From the NCBI RefSeq assembly GCF_000236865.1, contig NZ_HE611016.1:320846-384845 (forward strand): 64,000 nucleotides of DNA, in the 5' to 3' direction. This DNA comes from Senegalimassilia anaerobia JC110 (GTDB lineage Bacteria; Actinomycetota; Coriobacteriia; Coriobacteriales; Eggerthellaceae). Both the position numbers and the translations under genes were made by a program. The notes under the pieces are model-generated. The model worked only from the letters and a program-made list of their open reading frames with translations, did no database searches and was not told the origin of the DNA. Below, one piece after another: positions 47,803 to 55,810 of this stretch (position 1 is its first letter; the number at the start of each line of letters is the position of its first letter).

Positions 47803-47865
47803 CCATATATAAACTATCACCGAATGCGGAATATGACGCGAATCGGCAACAAGGGGGCGTGAGGC

Positions 47866-49071
47866 ATGCAGCTTATTGCTAGGAATCGATATCTTGAGTG
47901 GTTGCTTTCCTGGAAAGACAAGCATGTCATCAAGGTCGTGTCGGGCGTGCGCCGCTGCGGCAAGTCGAAGCTCTTCGAGATCTACCGCGATTACCTTATG
48001 CAGCACGGCGTTACGGCGGACCAAATCATCGCCATCAACTTCGAAGAGCTTGAATACGAGGACCTGACGTCTTATCGGGAACTCTACGATTATGTAAACG
48101 CAAGGCTGGCGCCCGACAAAACAACCTACGTGTTCCTTGACGAAATCCAGCACGTCGATCACTACGAGAAAGCGGTCGACGGGCTGTTCATAAAGGACAA
48201 CGTTGACGTCTATATCACGGGGTCAAACGCCTATTTCATGTCGGGCGAGCTTGCCACGCTTCTTTCCGGCCGTTATATCGAGCTCAAGATGTTGCCGCTG
48301 TCGTTCAAGGAGTTTTGCTCGGCGGAGGGCAATGCCGAAAAGAGCCGCGATATGCTGTTCAACGAGTACATCACCTCGGGCTCGTTTCCGTTTATCGCCG
48401 AAACGCAGATCGATGAGCAAAAGGCGAAGGAATATGTGCGCAGCCTTTACGACACCATCATCGTGCGCGACGTGGTGGACAGGCTGCGCGTTTCCGACGT
48501 GTCGACGCTTCTCAATATCACGAAGTTTTTGCTGCATAACATAGGCAGCAAGGTGTCGCACAAGAAGATCGCCGATACGTTGACGTCTTCGGGTAACAAG
48601 GTCGATCAGAAAACCGTGTCGAAGTACATCAAAGGGCTCACCGACAGCCTGACGCTGTACGCGGCACCTCGTTACAACGTCAAAGGAAGGCAGCTTCTTT
48701 CCACGAATTGCAAATACTATGCGGTTGACCTGGGGTTACGCAATGCGTTGGTGAAAACAAGCGACAGCGATATCGGGCACATCCTGGAAAACGTCGTGTA
48801 TTTGGAGCTGCTCCGTCGAGGATATGACGTGTACGTCGGCGATATCGAAAACGGCGAGATCGACTTCGTTGCCATCAAACCCGATGATACGCAGTACTTC
48901 CAGGTTTCGGCGACGACGCTTGAGGAGTCCACGCTGAAGCGGGAGCTTGCGCCGTTCGCGGCGGTGCGCGACAACTACCCCAAAATCCTGCTCACTCTTG
49001 ACACGATCTTCGGAACCGCCGATTACGACGGCGTGAAGAAGCACAACGTGATCGACTGGCTGCTTGAGTAG
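47866..49071 (+). CDS. AAA_14/DUF4143 ATPase
   Basis: 401 aa. Walker A is GVRRCGKSKL (~27-36), Walker B is YVFLDEIQHVD (~85-95), a sensor-like TGSNAYFMSGELATLLSGRY follows, and the C-terminal half is the DUF4143 domain (IVRDVVDRLRV, LLNITKFLLHNIG, EIDFVAIKPD). This is a widespread bacterial family, variable in distribution, whose function is not known. The upstream region has two related palindromes, suggesting tight repression. It is more AT-rich than its neighbours, which fits horizontal acquisition. Confidence 0.88.
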   Translation: MQLIARNRYLEWLLSWKDKHVIKVVSGVRRCGKSKLFEIYRDYLMQHGVTADQIIAINFEELEYEDLTSYRELYDYVNARLAPDKTTYVFLDEIQHVDHYEKAVDGLFIKDNVDVYITGSNAYFMSGELATLLSGRYIELKMLPLSFKEFCSAEGNAEKSRDMLFNEYITSGSFPFIAETQIDEQKAKEYVRSLYDTIIVRDVVDRLRVSDVSTLLNITKFLLHNIGSKVSHKKIADTLTSSGNKVDQKTVSKYIKGLTDSLTLYAAPRYNVKGRQLLSTNCKYYAVDLGLRNALVKTSDSDIGHILENVVYLELLRRGYDVYVGDIENGEIDFVAIKPDDTQYFQVSATTLEESTLKRELAPFAAVRDNYPKILLTLDTIFGTADYDGVKKHNVIDWLLE

Positions 49072-49217
49072 AGCCCGACCTCCCGCCGAAGCCGCCGTCC
49101 CGCGGCGACCACACACTATAGGATACCGGTTGCCCTGCTGCTAAAAGCATCTTGTTTCACCTCCTGCGCCGTGCGTCGCGGGCTGCCGGCCACCCTGCCG
49201 CAAGCACACCTCGTCCC

Positions 49218-49505
49218 CTAGCAGCTAGGCTTAGTCGGGGTGTTGTCGATGGCGTTGACCCACCAGCGGTCGACGTCGGGGGTGCCGAGCGCCGGCGAAC
49301 CTTGGCGGCGCTCCAGGTACAGATTGGTTTCCTTCCGCCCGAAACGGATGCGGAAGCGCGACGTTTTCGCCCCCTTCTGCATTTGCCCCGGCTCTCCGCG
49401 GTAGAGCACCTCGTCGATGCGAAACGTGCGCCCATCAGGCCATATGACCGCCAGCGGGTCGATACGCCCCTCATCGTTCACGTGCAGCACGACGTTGACG
49501 TACAT
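49218..49505 (-). CDS. Conserved protein divergent from the SOS polymerase
   Basis: 95 aa from ATG 49505 (MYVNVVLHVNDEGRIDPLAVIWPDGRTF), followed by IDEVLYRGEPGQ, RIRFGRKETNLYLE and RWWVNA. Proteins with this pattern (a short beta-rich domain with xGRxxPxxIxWxDGRxFxIDxVL and a closing RWxV) are often encoded beside Y-family polymerases in Firmicutes, and here it shares a LexA-box region with one. The function is unknown; SOS association is inferred from position. A start at 49550 is possible but would overlap the operator region more closely. Confidence 0.65.
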   Translation of the reverse strand: MYVNVVLHVNDEGRIDPLAVIWPDGRTFRIDEVLYRGEPGQMQKGAKTSRFRIRFGRKETNLYLERRQGSPALGTPDVDRWWVNAIDNTPTKPSC

Positions 49506-49563
49506 TTTGTGCACGCCTCGCCTTTCGCCGTCTTTCGTCATAAAATCCATCGCTATGGTATTA

Positions 49564-49579
49564 TCGAACGCGCGTTCGA
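49564..49579. promoter_or_regulatory. LexA (SOS) box
   Basis: TCGAACGCGCGTTCGA is a perfect match to the mycobacterial/actinobacterial consensus TCGAAC-N4-GTTCGA. It lies 45 bp before the Y-family polymerase start and 58 bp before the divergent 95-aa gene, so it can control both. Confidence 0.85.
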
Positions 49580-49624
49580 AAATTGCTAGCGAACAAACGA
49601 TGGAGAAACGGAAAGGATTGGCGG

Positions 49625-50941
49625 GTGACGGATTTGCGCAAAACCTCGGGTTGCGTTATATGCATCGATTTGAAGTCGTTCTACGCCAGCGTGGAATGCG
49701 CCGATCGCGGTCTTGACCCGTTCACCACCAACCTGGTGGTGGCCGATCCCGACCGTTCCGCAAACACCATCTGCCTTGCCATCACGCCGGCCATGAAGGC
49801 CGCCGGCGTGCGCAACCGCTGCCGCGTGCGCGACATCCCGCCGGGTATCGAGTACCTGACCGCCATCCCTCGCATGAAACGATACATGCAGGTCAGCGGC
49901 GAAATCGTGGGCAGCTACCTTGAGCTTGTCAGCCCACAGGACCTGCAGGTGTATTCCATCGACGAGTGCTTCATCGACGCCGCGCCCTACCTGCGCCTCT
50001 ACCGCACCGACGCGCGCACGTTCGCAAAACGCCTGATGCGGCGCGCCTTCGAGGTTTCCAGCGTCACCGCCACGGCCGGCATCGGGCCGAACATGTTCCA
50101 GGCCAAGGTGGCGCTCGACATTTGCGCGAAGCACGCCAGCGACGGCATCGGCCAGCTTGACGACGAATCGTTCAAGCGCGAGATCTGGTTCCACCGCCCG
50201 ATCACCGACATCTGGGGCATCGGGCCGGGCATCGCCCGCCGCCTGGCCAAGCACGGCGCGTACGACCTTGCGGGGGTTTGCGCCGTCAACCCCAAGGTGC
50301 TGCGCCACGAGTTCGGCAAAAACGCCGAATACCTTATCGACCACGCGTGGGGCCTGGAGGCGTGCACCGTCGAACAGGCGCGCAGCTACCGCCCGCGCGG
50401 CCATTCGCTGACCAACGGGCAGGTGCTCATGCGCGACTACAGCTGCCGCGAGGTGGAAACGCTGCTGCGCGAGATGGTGCTGGGCAGCGCGCTGGAGCTG
50501 GTGGAGAAGGGGCTATGTGCCCAGGTGGCAAGCGTGTACGTGGGGTATTCGGCCAGCAACTTCCCCCACCAATCGTGGGAGAAGTGCGGGCCGCTCGGCG
50601 CCGCGGCCGCCGGCGCGGGCGGGTCGGCGAAGTTGCCCAAGCCCACCAACGCCGTGGACGCGCTAACCGACGCCGTGTTGGAAATCTACCGCGCCCGCGT
50701 GACGCCGGGGCTTTTCATCCGTCGCGTGAACATAGCGCTGGCGGACCTGATGCCCGCTGATAAGGTGCAGCCCACGCTGTTCGACGACGCCGCGAACGAG
50801 CGCAAGCAAGCCGCCCTGTCGCGGGCCATGGTAGATGTGCGCAAGCGCTTCGGCGCGAACGCGCTGCTGAAAGCCACAAGCTTGAAGGAGGAGGCGAACG
50901 CCATGGAGCGCAACAACCAGGTAGGCGGGCATCGTGCTTAG
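49625..50941 (+). CDS. Y-family DNA polymerase (UmuC/DinB-like)
   Basis: 438 aa. Catalytic motifs are CIDLKSFYASVE (Asp15 and the steric-gate Tyr region) and YSIDECFID (~115), followed by the thumb HhH motif IWGIGPGIARRLAKHG and a little-finger domain. It carries out error-prone translesion synthesis. GTG at 49625 is chosen because AAAGGA lies 7 nt upstream; the longer frame starting at 49583 lacks a site and abuts the LexA box. The stop overlaps the YolD-like start by 8 nt, so the two are coupled and SOS-induced. Confidence 0.92.
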   Translation: MTDLRKTSGCVICIDLKSFYASVECADRGLDPFTTNLVVADPDRSANTICLAITPAMKAAGVRNRCRVRDIPPGIEYLTAIPRMKRYMQVSGEIVGSYLELVSPQDLQVYSIDECFIDAAPYLRLYRTDARTFAKRLMRRAFEVSSVTATAGIGPNMFQAKVALDICAKHASDGIGQLDDESFKREIWFHRPITDIWGIGPGIARRLAKHGAYDLAGVCAVNPKVLRHEFGKNAEYLIDHAWGLEACTVEQARSYRPRGHSLTNGQVLMRDYSCREVETLLREMVLGSALELVEKGLCAQVASVYVGYSASNFPHQSWEKCGPLGAAAAGAGGSAKLPKPTNAVDALTDAVLEIYRARVTPGLFIRRVNIALADLMPADKVQPTLFDDAANERKQAALSRAMVDVRKRFGANALLKATSLKEEANAMERNNQVGGHRA

Positions 50942-51287
50942 CCCTGATCAGGCACGCGTAGCCGCCGGCCTGCCCACGCCGGACGTGTGGCCGGGACTGT
51001 CGGCCGACGAGCGCGAATACCGCGCGCAGGTGCTCGACCGCATAGCGCAACGCGTAGCGGCCGACGGCGTGCGCGTATCGGTCCCCTCGCCCGATCGTGG
51101 CAGCCAGTTCATGCCCTTCGCAGCGCTTAAAGGCTACGAAGAGGTGATCGCCGAAGTAGAAAACGGCAACGCCGAGGAAGCACTTGATGCCGCCGACACG
51201 CAAGCCGAGGAAACATCCCTGAGATACCAGCACAATGAAGTGTTCGAATCAATCAGAGAAGGGCTACGACACGAACGAAACGCCTAG
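50934..51287 (+). CDS. YolD-like protein
   Basis: 117 aa. The core DRGSQFMPFAALKGYEEVIAEVE matches the YolD-like family signature (R-G-x-M-x-PFAALxGxEE), whose members sit next to Y-family polymerases in many bacteria. GTG 50934 overlaps the polymerase stop. The C-terminus is charged and helical. Presumed accessory factor in SOS mutagenesis; the mechanism is not established for this family. Confidence 0.8.
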   Translation: MLSPDQARVAAGLPTPDVWPGLSADEREYRAQVLDRIAQRVAADGVRVSVPSPDRGSQFMPFAALKGYEEVIAEVENGNAEEALDAADTQAEETSLRYQHNEVFESIREGLRHERNA

Positions 51288-51415
51288 GGCTTACAAGCTA
51301 CGTTGCCCTCCATGATTGGATGCGGCACTCGTGAATCTTCGAAACAACCTAGACAAGAGCATGGCTGGCGTGGTAAAAAGATATCGGAGACATCGCTTGA
51401 TGTTTCCTCCAAGTA

Positions 51416-51443
51416 GCGGGGGGGTGTCCTCCCGCATTTTTTT
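51416..51443 (+). terminator. Possible attenuator immediately upstream of DUF3800
   Basis: GCGGGGGGG (51416-51424) pairs with CCTCCCGC (51428-51435), followed by eight Ts. The next gene's AGGAGGGGG Shine-Dalgarno lies only ~8 nt past the T-run and could also pair with CCTCCC. No gene ends just upstream other than the YolD-like gene 130 bp away. Confidence 0.65.
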
Positions 51444-51461
51444 TATATTTAGGAGGGGGCA

Positions 51462-52136
51462 TTGCGCGAAATCAGTATCTTTGTCGATGAATCTGGCGGG
51501 CAAGACGGCCATTCGAAATACTACGTACTCACGCTTGTCTTTCATGACCAGTCATTTAACCTAAAAGAGCATTTGACCAGGCATCGTAAAGGCCTTGCTG
51601 ATCGCGGCCTTGATGAAGTGCCTTTTCACGCTGGTCCTATTATGACTGGGCACGACGATTTCGAGTACATGGATTTCGAAACAAGGAAGTCGTACCTTAC
51701 CTTGTTCTTCATCAGCGTCCAAAAACTCCCCATCACATATCAGACGTTCTTGTATAAGCGTAAAGAAGTTGGCGGCAGCACTCAGCTTGCCACGAAAATG
51801 AAGCGCGACGTCATTACGCTGTTCTTCGACAACCTGGAGTTTTTCCAGTCGTACGACAAGGTGAAAATCTACTACGACAACGGGCAGGAAATCGTTGCGC
51901 ACGCGCTGCGCGGCGCCGTCGAATACGCGCTCTCAAAGGAAAGCGTTTTATTCCGCAAAACCAATGCTGCTGATTTCATGCTCGCGCAAGCCGCTGACAT
52001 GCTGTGCACACTTGAGCTAACGGCGGAAAAATACCGCAACAAGGAAGCAACGCGTACCGATATAAAAATGTTCGGCAACGCCCATGCGTTTAAGAACAAC
52101 TACATGAAAGCGATCAAACGTAAACGGCTTAGCTAA
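51462..52136 (+). CDS. DUF3800 domain protein
   Basis: 224 aa. It begins ISIFVDESGG, the acidic motif typical of DUF3800, and continues with a conserved-looking KIYYDNGQEIV and NAADFMLAQAADMLCTLELT, where a second Asp is expected; the fold is RNase-H-like. TTG at 51462 follows AGGAGG. The gene is clearly lower in GC than its neighbours, suggesting transfer. DUF3800 proteins occur in mobile and defence-rich regions, but the activity is unproven. A terminator-like hairpin directly before the gene suggests conditional expression. Confidence 0.8.
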   Translation: MREISIFVDESGGQDGHSKYYVLTLVFHDQSFNLKEHLTRHRKGLADRGLDEVPFHAGPIMTGHDDFEYMDFETRKSYLTLFFISVQKLPITYQTFLYKRKEVGGSTQLATKMKRDVITLFFDNLEFFQSYDKVKIYYDNGQEIVAHALRGAVEYALSKESVLFRKTNAADFMLAQAADMLCTLELTAEKYRNKEATRTDIKMFGNAHAFKNNYMKAIKRKRLS

Positions 52137-52220
52137 TGCTCTGCGCCTTTGGTGGATTATAGAAGTATCGCCGAAGTCGAGAACGGCAATGGATAGACGG
52201 CCCAACAAAGAGGCGGATCA

Positions 52221-52526
52221 TCATATAAGCTTTGCGTAGTCTTGCGTCTGATGAAAGAATGCGATTACTGAAACTTCTCTATTGTTTCGAACATAAAGTG
52301 CAACATATCCCCTGATGAGGGCTTTGCGAATCCCCATACCGGCAAGTCGCTGCTCGTTGCAAAGCGGATATAGATCAGGAAGCTGCGATACCGCATCCAC
52401 AAACTCGTCGAATGCATCGAGCAGCGTGACGACCGCCGATGGTTCTTTCAGAACTCCGGCTATATAGCCGCAAGCTTCCGCGAGTCCGGCTTGTGCGGAC
52501 TCGGAAATCACCACATTAAGCACCAT
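52221..52526 (-). CDS. RelE/ParE-type toxin
   Basis: 101 aa. The C-terminal beta strands RGYVALYVRNNREVSVIAFFHQTQDY are typical of the RelE/ParE fold (R...Y...V.I..F.H..QDY). ATG 52526 overlaps the antitoxin stop by 11 nt; the longer frame upstream is a shadow of the antitoxin. Either an mRNA interferase (RelE) or gyrase poison (ParE); the HQTQDY ending leans to ParE/RelE without a clear choice. Confidence 0.8.
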   Translation of the reverse strand: MVLNVVISESAQAGLAEACGYIAGVLKEPSAVVTLLDAFDEFVDAVSQLPDLYPLCNEQRLAGMGIRKALIRGYVALYVRNNREVSVIAFFHQTQDYAKLI

Positions 52527-52785
52527 ATGCAGCCCGCAGGTTTGCAGTAACGCATTTTGCATCGGAAACACGACCGGCGCGCACATCATCCAATCCTCGC
52601 TCGACGATATCATACAAGCGAGCACGAGCCGCTTCCCTAAGCAAGCCTTCGTATACCTCCGGCGACATCGACACAATTGCCTCGCGACCGTTTTTTGTGA
52701 CGAAAACGGGCTCTTGAGCTTCCATGACCGTTTCGGTGAACGATGCCGTGTTCTTCATTTCTTTAATAGGAACGCAAACTGGCAT
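52516..52785 (-). CDS. Phd/YefM-type antitoxin
   Basis: 89 aa. The N-terminal DNA-binding fold is visible as VPIKEMKNTASFTETVMEAQEPVFVTKNGREAIVSMSPEVYEGL; the C-terminal helix binds the toxin. AAGGAGG lies 6 nt upstream of ATG 52785. It should repress its own operon through the inverted repeat at 52822-52843. Confidence 0.85.
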   Translation of the reverse strand: MPVCVPIKEMKNTASFTETVMEAQEPVFVTKNGREAIVSMSPEVYEGLLREAARARLYDIVERGLDDVRAGRVSDAKCVTANLRAAYGA

Positions 52786-52821
52786 GAGAAGCCTCCTTGC
52801 ATATATACCATGATATCGGCA

Positions 52822-52843
52822 CTATACCATAATCGTGGTATAG
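52822..52843. promoter_or_regulatory. Autoregulatory operator of the Phd/RelE-type operon
   Basis: CTATACCA (52822-52829) and TGGTATAG (52836-52843) form a perfect 8-bp inverted repeat with a 6-nt spacer. A related ATATACCA half-site lies at 52803. The minus-strand -10 overlaps it. Confidence 0.7.
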
Positions 52844-52862
52844 TTTGCTACCTCCCCCTAGT

Positions 52863-52899
52863 ACAAGGGCCCAGTTCGAGCATTCGAATCGGGCCCTTA
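52863..52899. terminator. Hairpin between the two toxin-antitoxin operons
   Basis: AAGGGCCC (52865-52872) pairs with GGGCCCTT (52891-52898), extended by an inner TTCGA stem. It lies just downstream of mazF. A homologous hairpin occurs at 60866-60899. Confidence 0.65.
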
Positions 52900-52904
52900 C
52901 GCAA

Positions 52905-53249
52905 TTAGATGCCGAACATTGCGCCGATGCCGTCGAGCACCCGCGTCATGGTTTCCGCATCCATTGATAGCCCTGTTTTCTTGGCGCGACGTTTGGGGCT
53001 GTTCAAGTCGATGGCGCGTATTTGCTCCAAGCATATACATCCATGTACGGCATTATCGCTTGCTATCTTCACATGTAGGGGATGCCCGTTAACCGTTGAT
53101 GTAATGGGGCACACTACGGTAAGGCTTGAGAGAACATTGTTGAAATATCCAACAGATACCACTAAAGCGGGCCGCATTTTCTTCGGCTCGTGTCCAAGGG
53201 TGGGGTCGAAATCAACTTCGATGATGTCGCCTTGTTCGTATAAGGTCAT
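52905..53249 (-). CDS. mazF: MazF/PemK-type endoribonuclease toxin
   Basis: 114 aa from ATG 53249. Family motifs: QGDIIEVDFDPTLGHEPKKMRPALVVS with the conserved Arg, VCPITSTVNGHPLHV, and ICLEQIRAIDLNSPKR. It cleaves mRNA at short sequences when free of antitoxin. The start overlaps the antitoxin stop by ATGA. Confidence 0.92.
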   Translation of the reverse strand: MTLYEQGDIIEVDFDPTLGHEPKKMRPALVVSVGYFNNVLSSLTVVCPITSTVNGHPLHVKIASDNAVHGCICLEQIRAIDLNSPKRRAKKTGLSMDAETMTRVLDGIGAMFGI

Positions 53250-53515
53250 TCGACCACCTCGGCTCCGACATCGCTGCCGCCCCATTCTTTACCGACTCTA
53301 GGGCCTTCCCAGCCTGCGGCAAACTCTTCCATAGTCATTCGTTTGCTCCGTGAGTAAGCTTGTTGCGGTGCTTCAAACGAAAATGTGAGAGATCGAGAAG
53401 ATTCGTTGACGGTTACCTTCGCAACGCTGCCGACGTCGATTCCAAGCTGATTGCACAGTTCGCTTGGAACCCGCAAGGCCTTGCTGTTCCCCCATTTGCC
53501 GAGCACTGCGTCCAT
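53246..53515 (-). CDS. mazE: MazE-type antitoxin (AbrB-like)
   Basis: 89 aa. The SpoVT/AbrB swapped-hairpin domain is visible as GKWGNSKALRVPSELCNQLGIDVGSVAKVTV; the C-terminal acidic region should wrap MazF. GGGAGG precedes ATG 53515 at 7 nt. Confidence 0.9.
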   Translation of the reverse strand: MDAVLGKWGNSKALRVPSELCNQLGIDVGSVAKVTVNESSRSLTFSFEAPQQAYSRSKRMTMEEFAAGWEGPRVGKEWGGSDVGAEVVE

Positions 53516-53532
53516 AGGGCTACCTCCCAAGA

Positions 53533-53558
53533 ATGGATATCTGTGTATATCCATTATA
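53533..53558 (-). promoter_or_regulatory. mazEF operator and -10 box
   Basis: ATGGATAT (53533-53540) and ATATCCAT (53547-53554) form an inverted repeat, and a minus-strand TATAAT (53558-53553) overlaps it, fitting autorepression by MazE. Confidence 0.65.
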
Positions 53559-53776
53559 GAAACCAGCTGCATCGGTTACAACCTCGCTTCCTTGTCCTAT
53601 GCAAACGGATAGAGTCCCAGAAACTAGACGAAAAAAGAATGCAAAGGAAACTCCGTGATTGCGAGGATCTTACGGGCTTTAGGTACGTTCCGGAGACAAA
53701 CGTAGCAATGGGCATCGGCTTATACTGAATCGATGCGCCCGTACTGGCTCGGTGGATACAGCTAGTATACTATACT

Positions 53777-53790
53777 GGAACGTATGTTCG
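53777..53790 (-). promoter_or_regulatory. Orphan SOS-like box
   Basis: Read on the minus strand, CGAACATACGTTCC fits the Bacillus-type consensus CGAACRNRYGTTYC. Candidate -10 sequences (TATACT) lie next to it, but no gene starts within reach on either strand. Confidence 0.35.
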
Positions 53791-53824
53791 CTAGTAGCAA
53801 TACAGATTATTTTAGCTATGTCCG

Positions 53825-54757
53825 TTATCCTACATGCAGTTGCGCACCTTCACCTTGCAAGCCGGTGGTTTTTAGCAGGCGGGCGTTGGTGGTTAGGAGG
53901 ACGGCTTCTATGCCGGGGGTTTGCTCGGCGAAGGTTAGGGCTTCGTCGGCGCCCATGATGATGAGCGCGGTGGTGTAGCCATCGGCGTCGAGCGATTTGT
54001 CGGCTATGACGGTTGCGGACAGCACGTCCGTTTCCGCCGGTTTGCCTGTTCGGGGGTCCAAAATGTGGTGGAGCACGCGACCGTTGCGCACGAAGGACCG
54101 CTCGTAGACGCCGCTGGTCACTACTGACTTCCCGCGTACGGAAACGCTGGCGAACGATGCGGCCTGCAAGCTGCCGCCCGAAGGCACGGGCGCGCGCAAG
54201 CCCACGTTCCATGCGCTGCCGTCGGGTTTGCCGCCCAAGCACGCCACGTTGCCGCCCAGGTTGATCACGCCGCTGGTTGCGCCATGGCGTTTCAGCAGGT
54301 CAATCACCCTATCTGCGATATATCCTTTCGCCATGCCGCCAAGATCGATCGTTGCCTGCGGGTCGATGATGCGCGCCCGTACCCCCTCAACCTGCACGTT
54401 GCGCCAATCGACGTGCGCGAGCGCTTCGGCAATGGCGGCACCGCCGGGCACAACCCCGCGCTTGAAATCCCATAGGCGGCACACGCTTCCCATGGTGATA
54501 TCGAACAGCCCGCCCGTGCGCTCGCAATATCCCAGCGCAGCACGCAAAACGCTGGCAAGCTCGTCGCCCGCATCGATCCACTTGCCCTCCGCAGCGTTAA
54601 GCGCGAACAGCCGGCTTTCCGGGTTGAAGCGGCTCAGCAGCAGCTCGTATCGCGCGCAAAGCGCTTCGACCTCGCGCAACGCTGCCGCATCGACATCGGC
54701 CGACACGGCGCACACAGTATCGAACGCCCGAAACGTCACGGAACCAAGCTCGCGCAT
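53825..54757 (-). CDS. apbE: FAD:protein FMN transferase
   Basis: 310 aa. Family landmarks are SRFNPESRLFALN, GLFDITMGSVCRLW, IDLGGMAKGYIADRV, GVINLGGNVACLG, and the late acidic motif DKSLDADGYTTALIIMG that binds metal. It attaches FMN covalently to Thr in the D-x-x-(S/T)GAT motif of FMN-binding domains, and such a domain (DTVSGAT) is encoded at 57673-58164. No signal peptide or lipobox is visible, so this version seems cytoplasmic or exported by another route. GGAGGAGG precedes ATG 54757. Confidence 0.93.
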   Translation of the reverse strand: MRELGSVTFRAFDTVCAVSADVDAAALREVEALCARYELLLSRFNPESRLFALNAAEGKWIDAGDELASVLRAALGYCERTGGLFDITMGSVCRLWDFKRGVVPGGAAIAEALAHVDWRNVQVEGVRARIIDPQATIDLGGMAKGYIADRVIDLLKRHGATSGVINLGGNVACLGGKPDGSAWNVGLRAPVPSGGSLQAASFASVSVRGKSVVTSGVYERSFVRNGRVLHHILDPRTGKPAETDVLSATVIADKSLDADGYTTALIIMGADEALTFAEQTPGIEAVLLTTNARLLKTTGLQGEGAQLHVG

Positions 54758-55084
54758 GCCGCGCCTCCTCCCAAAACCACGATTCGCAAACCAGCAATCA
54801 CCACGCGCAAAGCTGGGGACCAGCTAAGCAAGCATCCACAATGGTACTGGGCGATGAAGCTTACGCAGGTAGAGAATCCCCACACGCCGTTCAGGCAGAG
54901 AGGTTTGCACGAACGGAAAACCATCGCCACTGAGAGCTTGCGGTATCACCCATGCACCAGCAACGCAGACCTCGCCCTCGAACGGGGCTGGCGGCACCAT
55001 CGCGAACCCCGCCATCCGCAAGCAACCCCCTCGCACAACGCCGAACAGGGGCTTTTGCGCTTCCGCAAAAGCCCCCGCACTTCC
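54758..55084. terminator. Gap containing a perfect hairpin
   Basis: GGGGCTTTTGCG pairs with CGCAAAAGCCCC (about 55047-55074) around CTTC, just past the stop of the 235-aa membrane protein, and probably ends the reductase transcript. The remaining ~280 bp contains no gene I can support. Confidence 0.65.
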
Positions 55085-55792
55085 CTACTTCGTGAACCTG
55101 CCCGGCGCCAGCAGCAGCGCCACGTTCACCACGCAGTCGACCGCCAGGAGGCCGCCCACAGCCGCCACATTCGGGCTTGCCGTGTTGATGGCTGCGAACG
55201 TGAGCACCGTCAGCACCATGACCACCGCGCCGCACGCAGCCGCCGCGCCCACCAGGTTCCAACTCGCACGTCCGCCCGCACGCGAGATGCACGCGCACAT
55301 GACCTGCGAAGCCGCGCCCAGAAGCGTACCCAAAAACGCCGTGAAGCACACCGCCGCCAGCACGAGCGCGCCCGCGCCCGGCAGCTTGCTGCTCATGGAG
55401 CCCACCTGCACGTCGCTCAAAATGCCGCTGGCTACCACCAGCAGGCACACCAGCGACATCGCCGCCGCGGCCCAGCCCCACAGAAACGCCGCCGCCGGCT
55501 TGCCGGCGCCCTGGACGCCCTTCGCGAACAGCGCCGCCTGCAGCACCGCGCCGGCCGCGGACACCATCAGCGTGAGCGCCGCCGCGAACAGGAACGCCAC
55601 GAACGCCGAGCCGGTCAAGATCGAGCAGATCACGTCGAGCATGGGCGCGCTCGACGCCGAGATGTAGTCGTACGCCAGCCATCCGGCGGCGTCCATCGCC
55701 GCAAGCCCGATGCGGGCAAGCAGCGCCACCACCAGCGCGATGGCGAACAAGATGGCGTACGGTCGCGCCATCGTGCGCATGGAATCCTTCAT
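55085..55792 (-). CDS. Six-helix membrane protein of the reductase cluster
   Basis: 235 aa, with about six hydrophobic helices and no recognisable cofactor motif. It follows the flavoprotein gene by 18 bp and so belongs to the operon. ATG 55792 is chosen because AAGGGG lies ~10 nt upstream; GTG 55801 would be too close to that site. I do not recognise a named family. A quinone-interacting or maturation role is possible, but nothing in the sequence shows it. Confidence 0.7.
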   Translation of the reverse strand: MKDSMRTMARPYAILFAIALVVALLARIGLAAMDAAGWLAYDYISASSAPMLDVICSILTGSAFVAFLFAAALTLMVSAAGAVLQAALFAKGVQGAGKPAAAFLWGWAAAAMSLVCLLVVASGILSDVQVGSMSSKLPGAGALVLAAVCFTAFLGTLLGAASQVMCACISRAGGRASWNLVGAAAACGAVVMVLTVLTFAAINTASPNVAAVGGLLAVDCVVNVALLLAPGRFTK

Positions 55793-55810
55793 TTCCGTCA
55801 CGCCCCTTCC

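Noticed and set aside
49583-49624. Longer N-terminus for the Y-family polymerase
   Set aside because: The added residues do not resemble the family, there is no ribosome site, and the start would lie almost on the LexA box.
53752-53958. Plus-strand ORF downstream of the orphan SOS-like box
   Set aside because: Trp/Arg-rich composition and overlap with the end of apbE indicate a shadow; no ribosome binding site.
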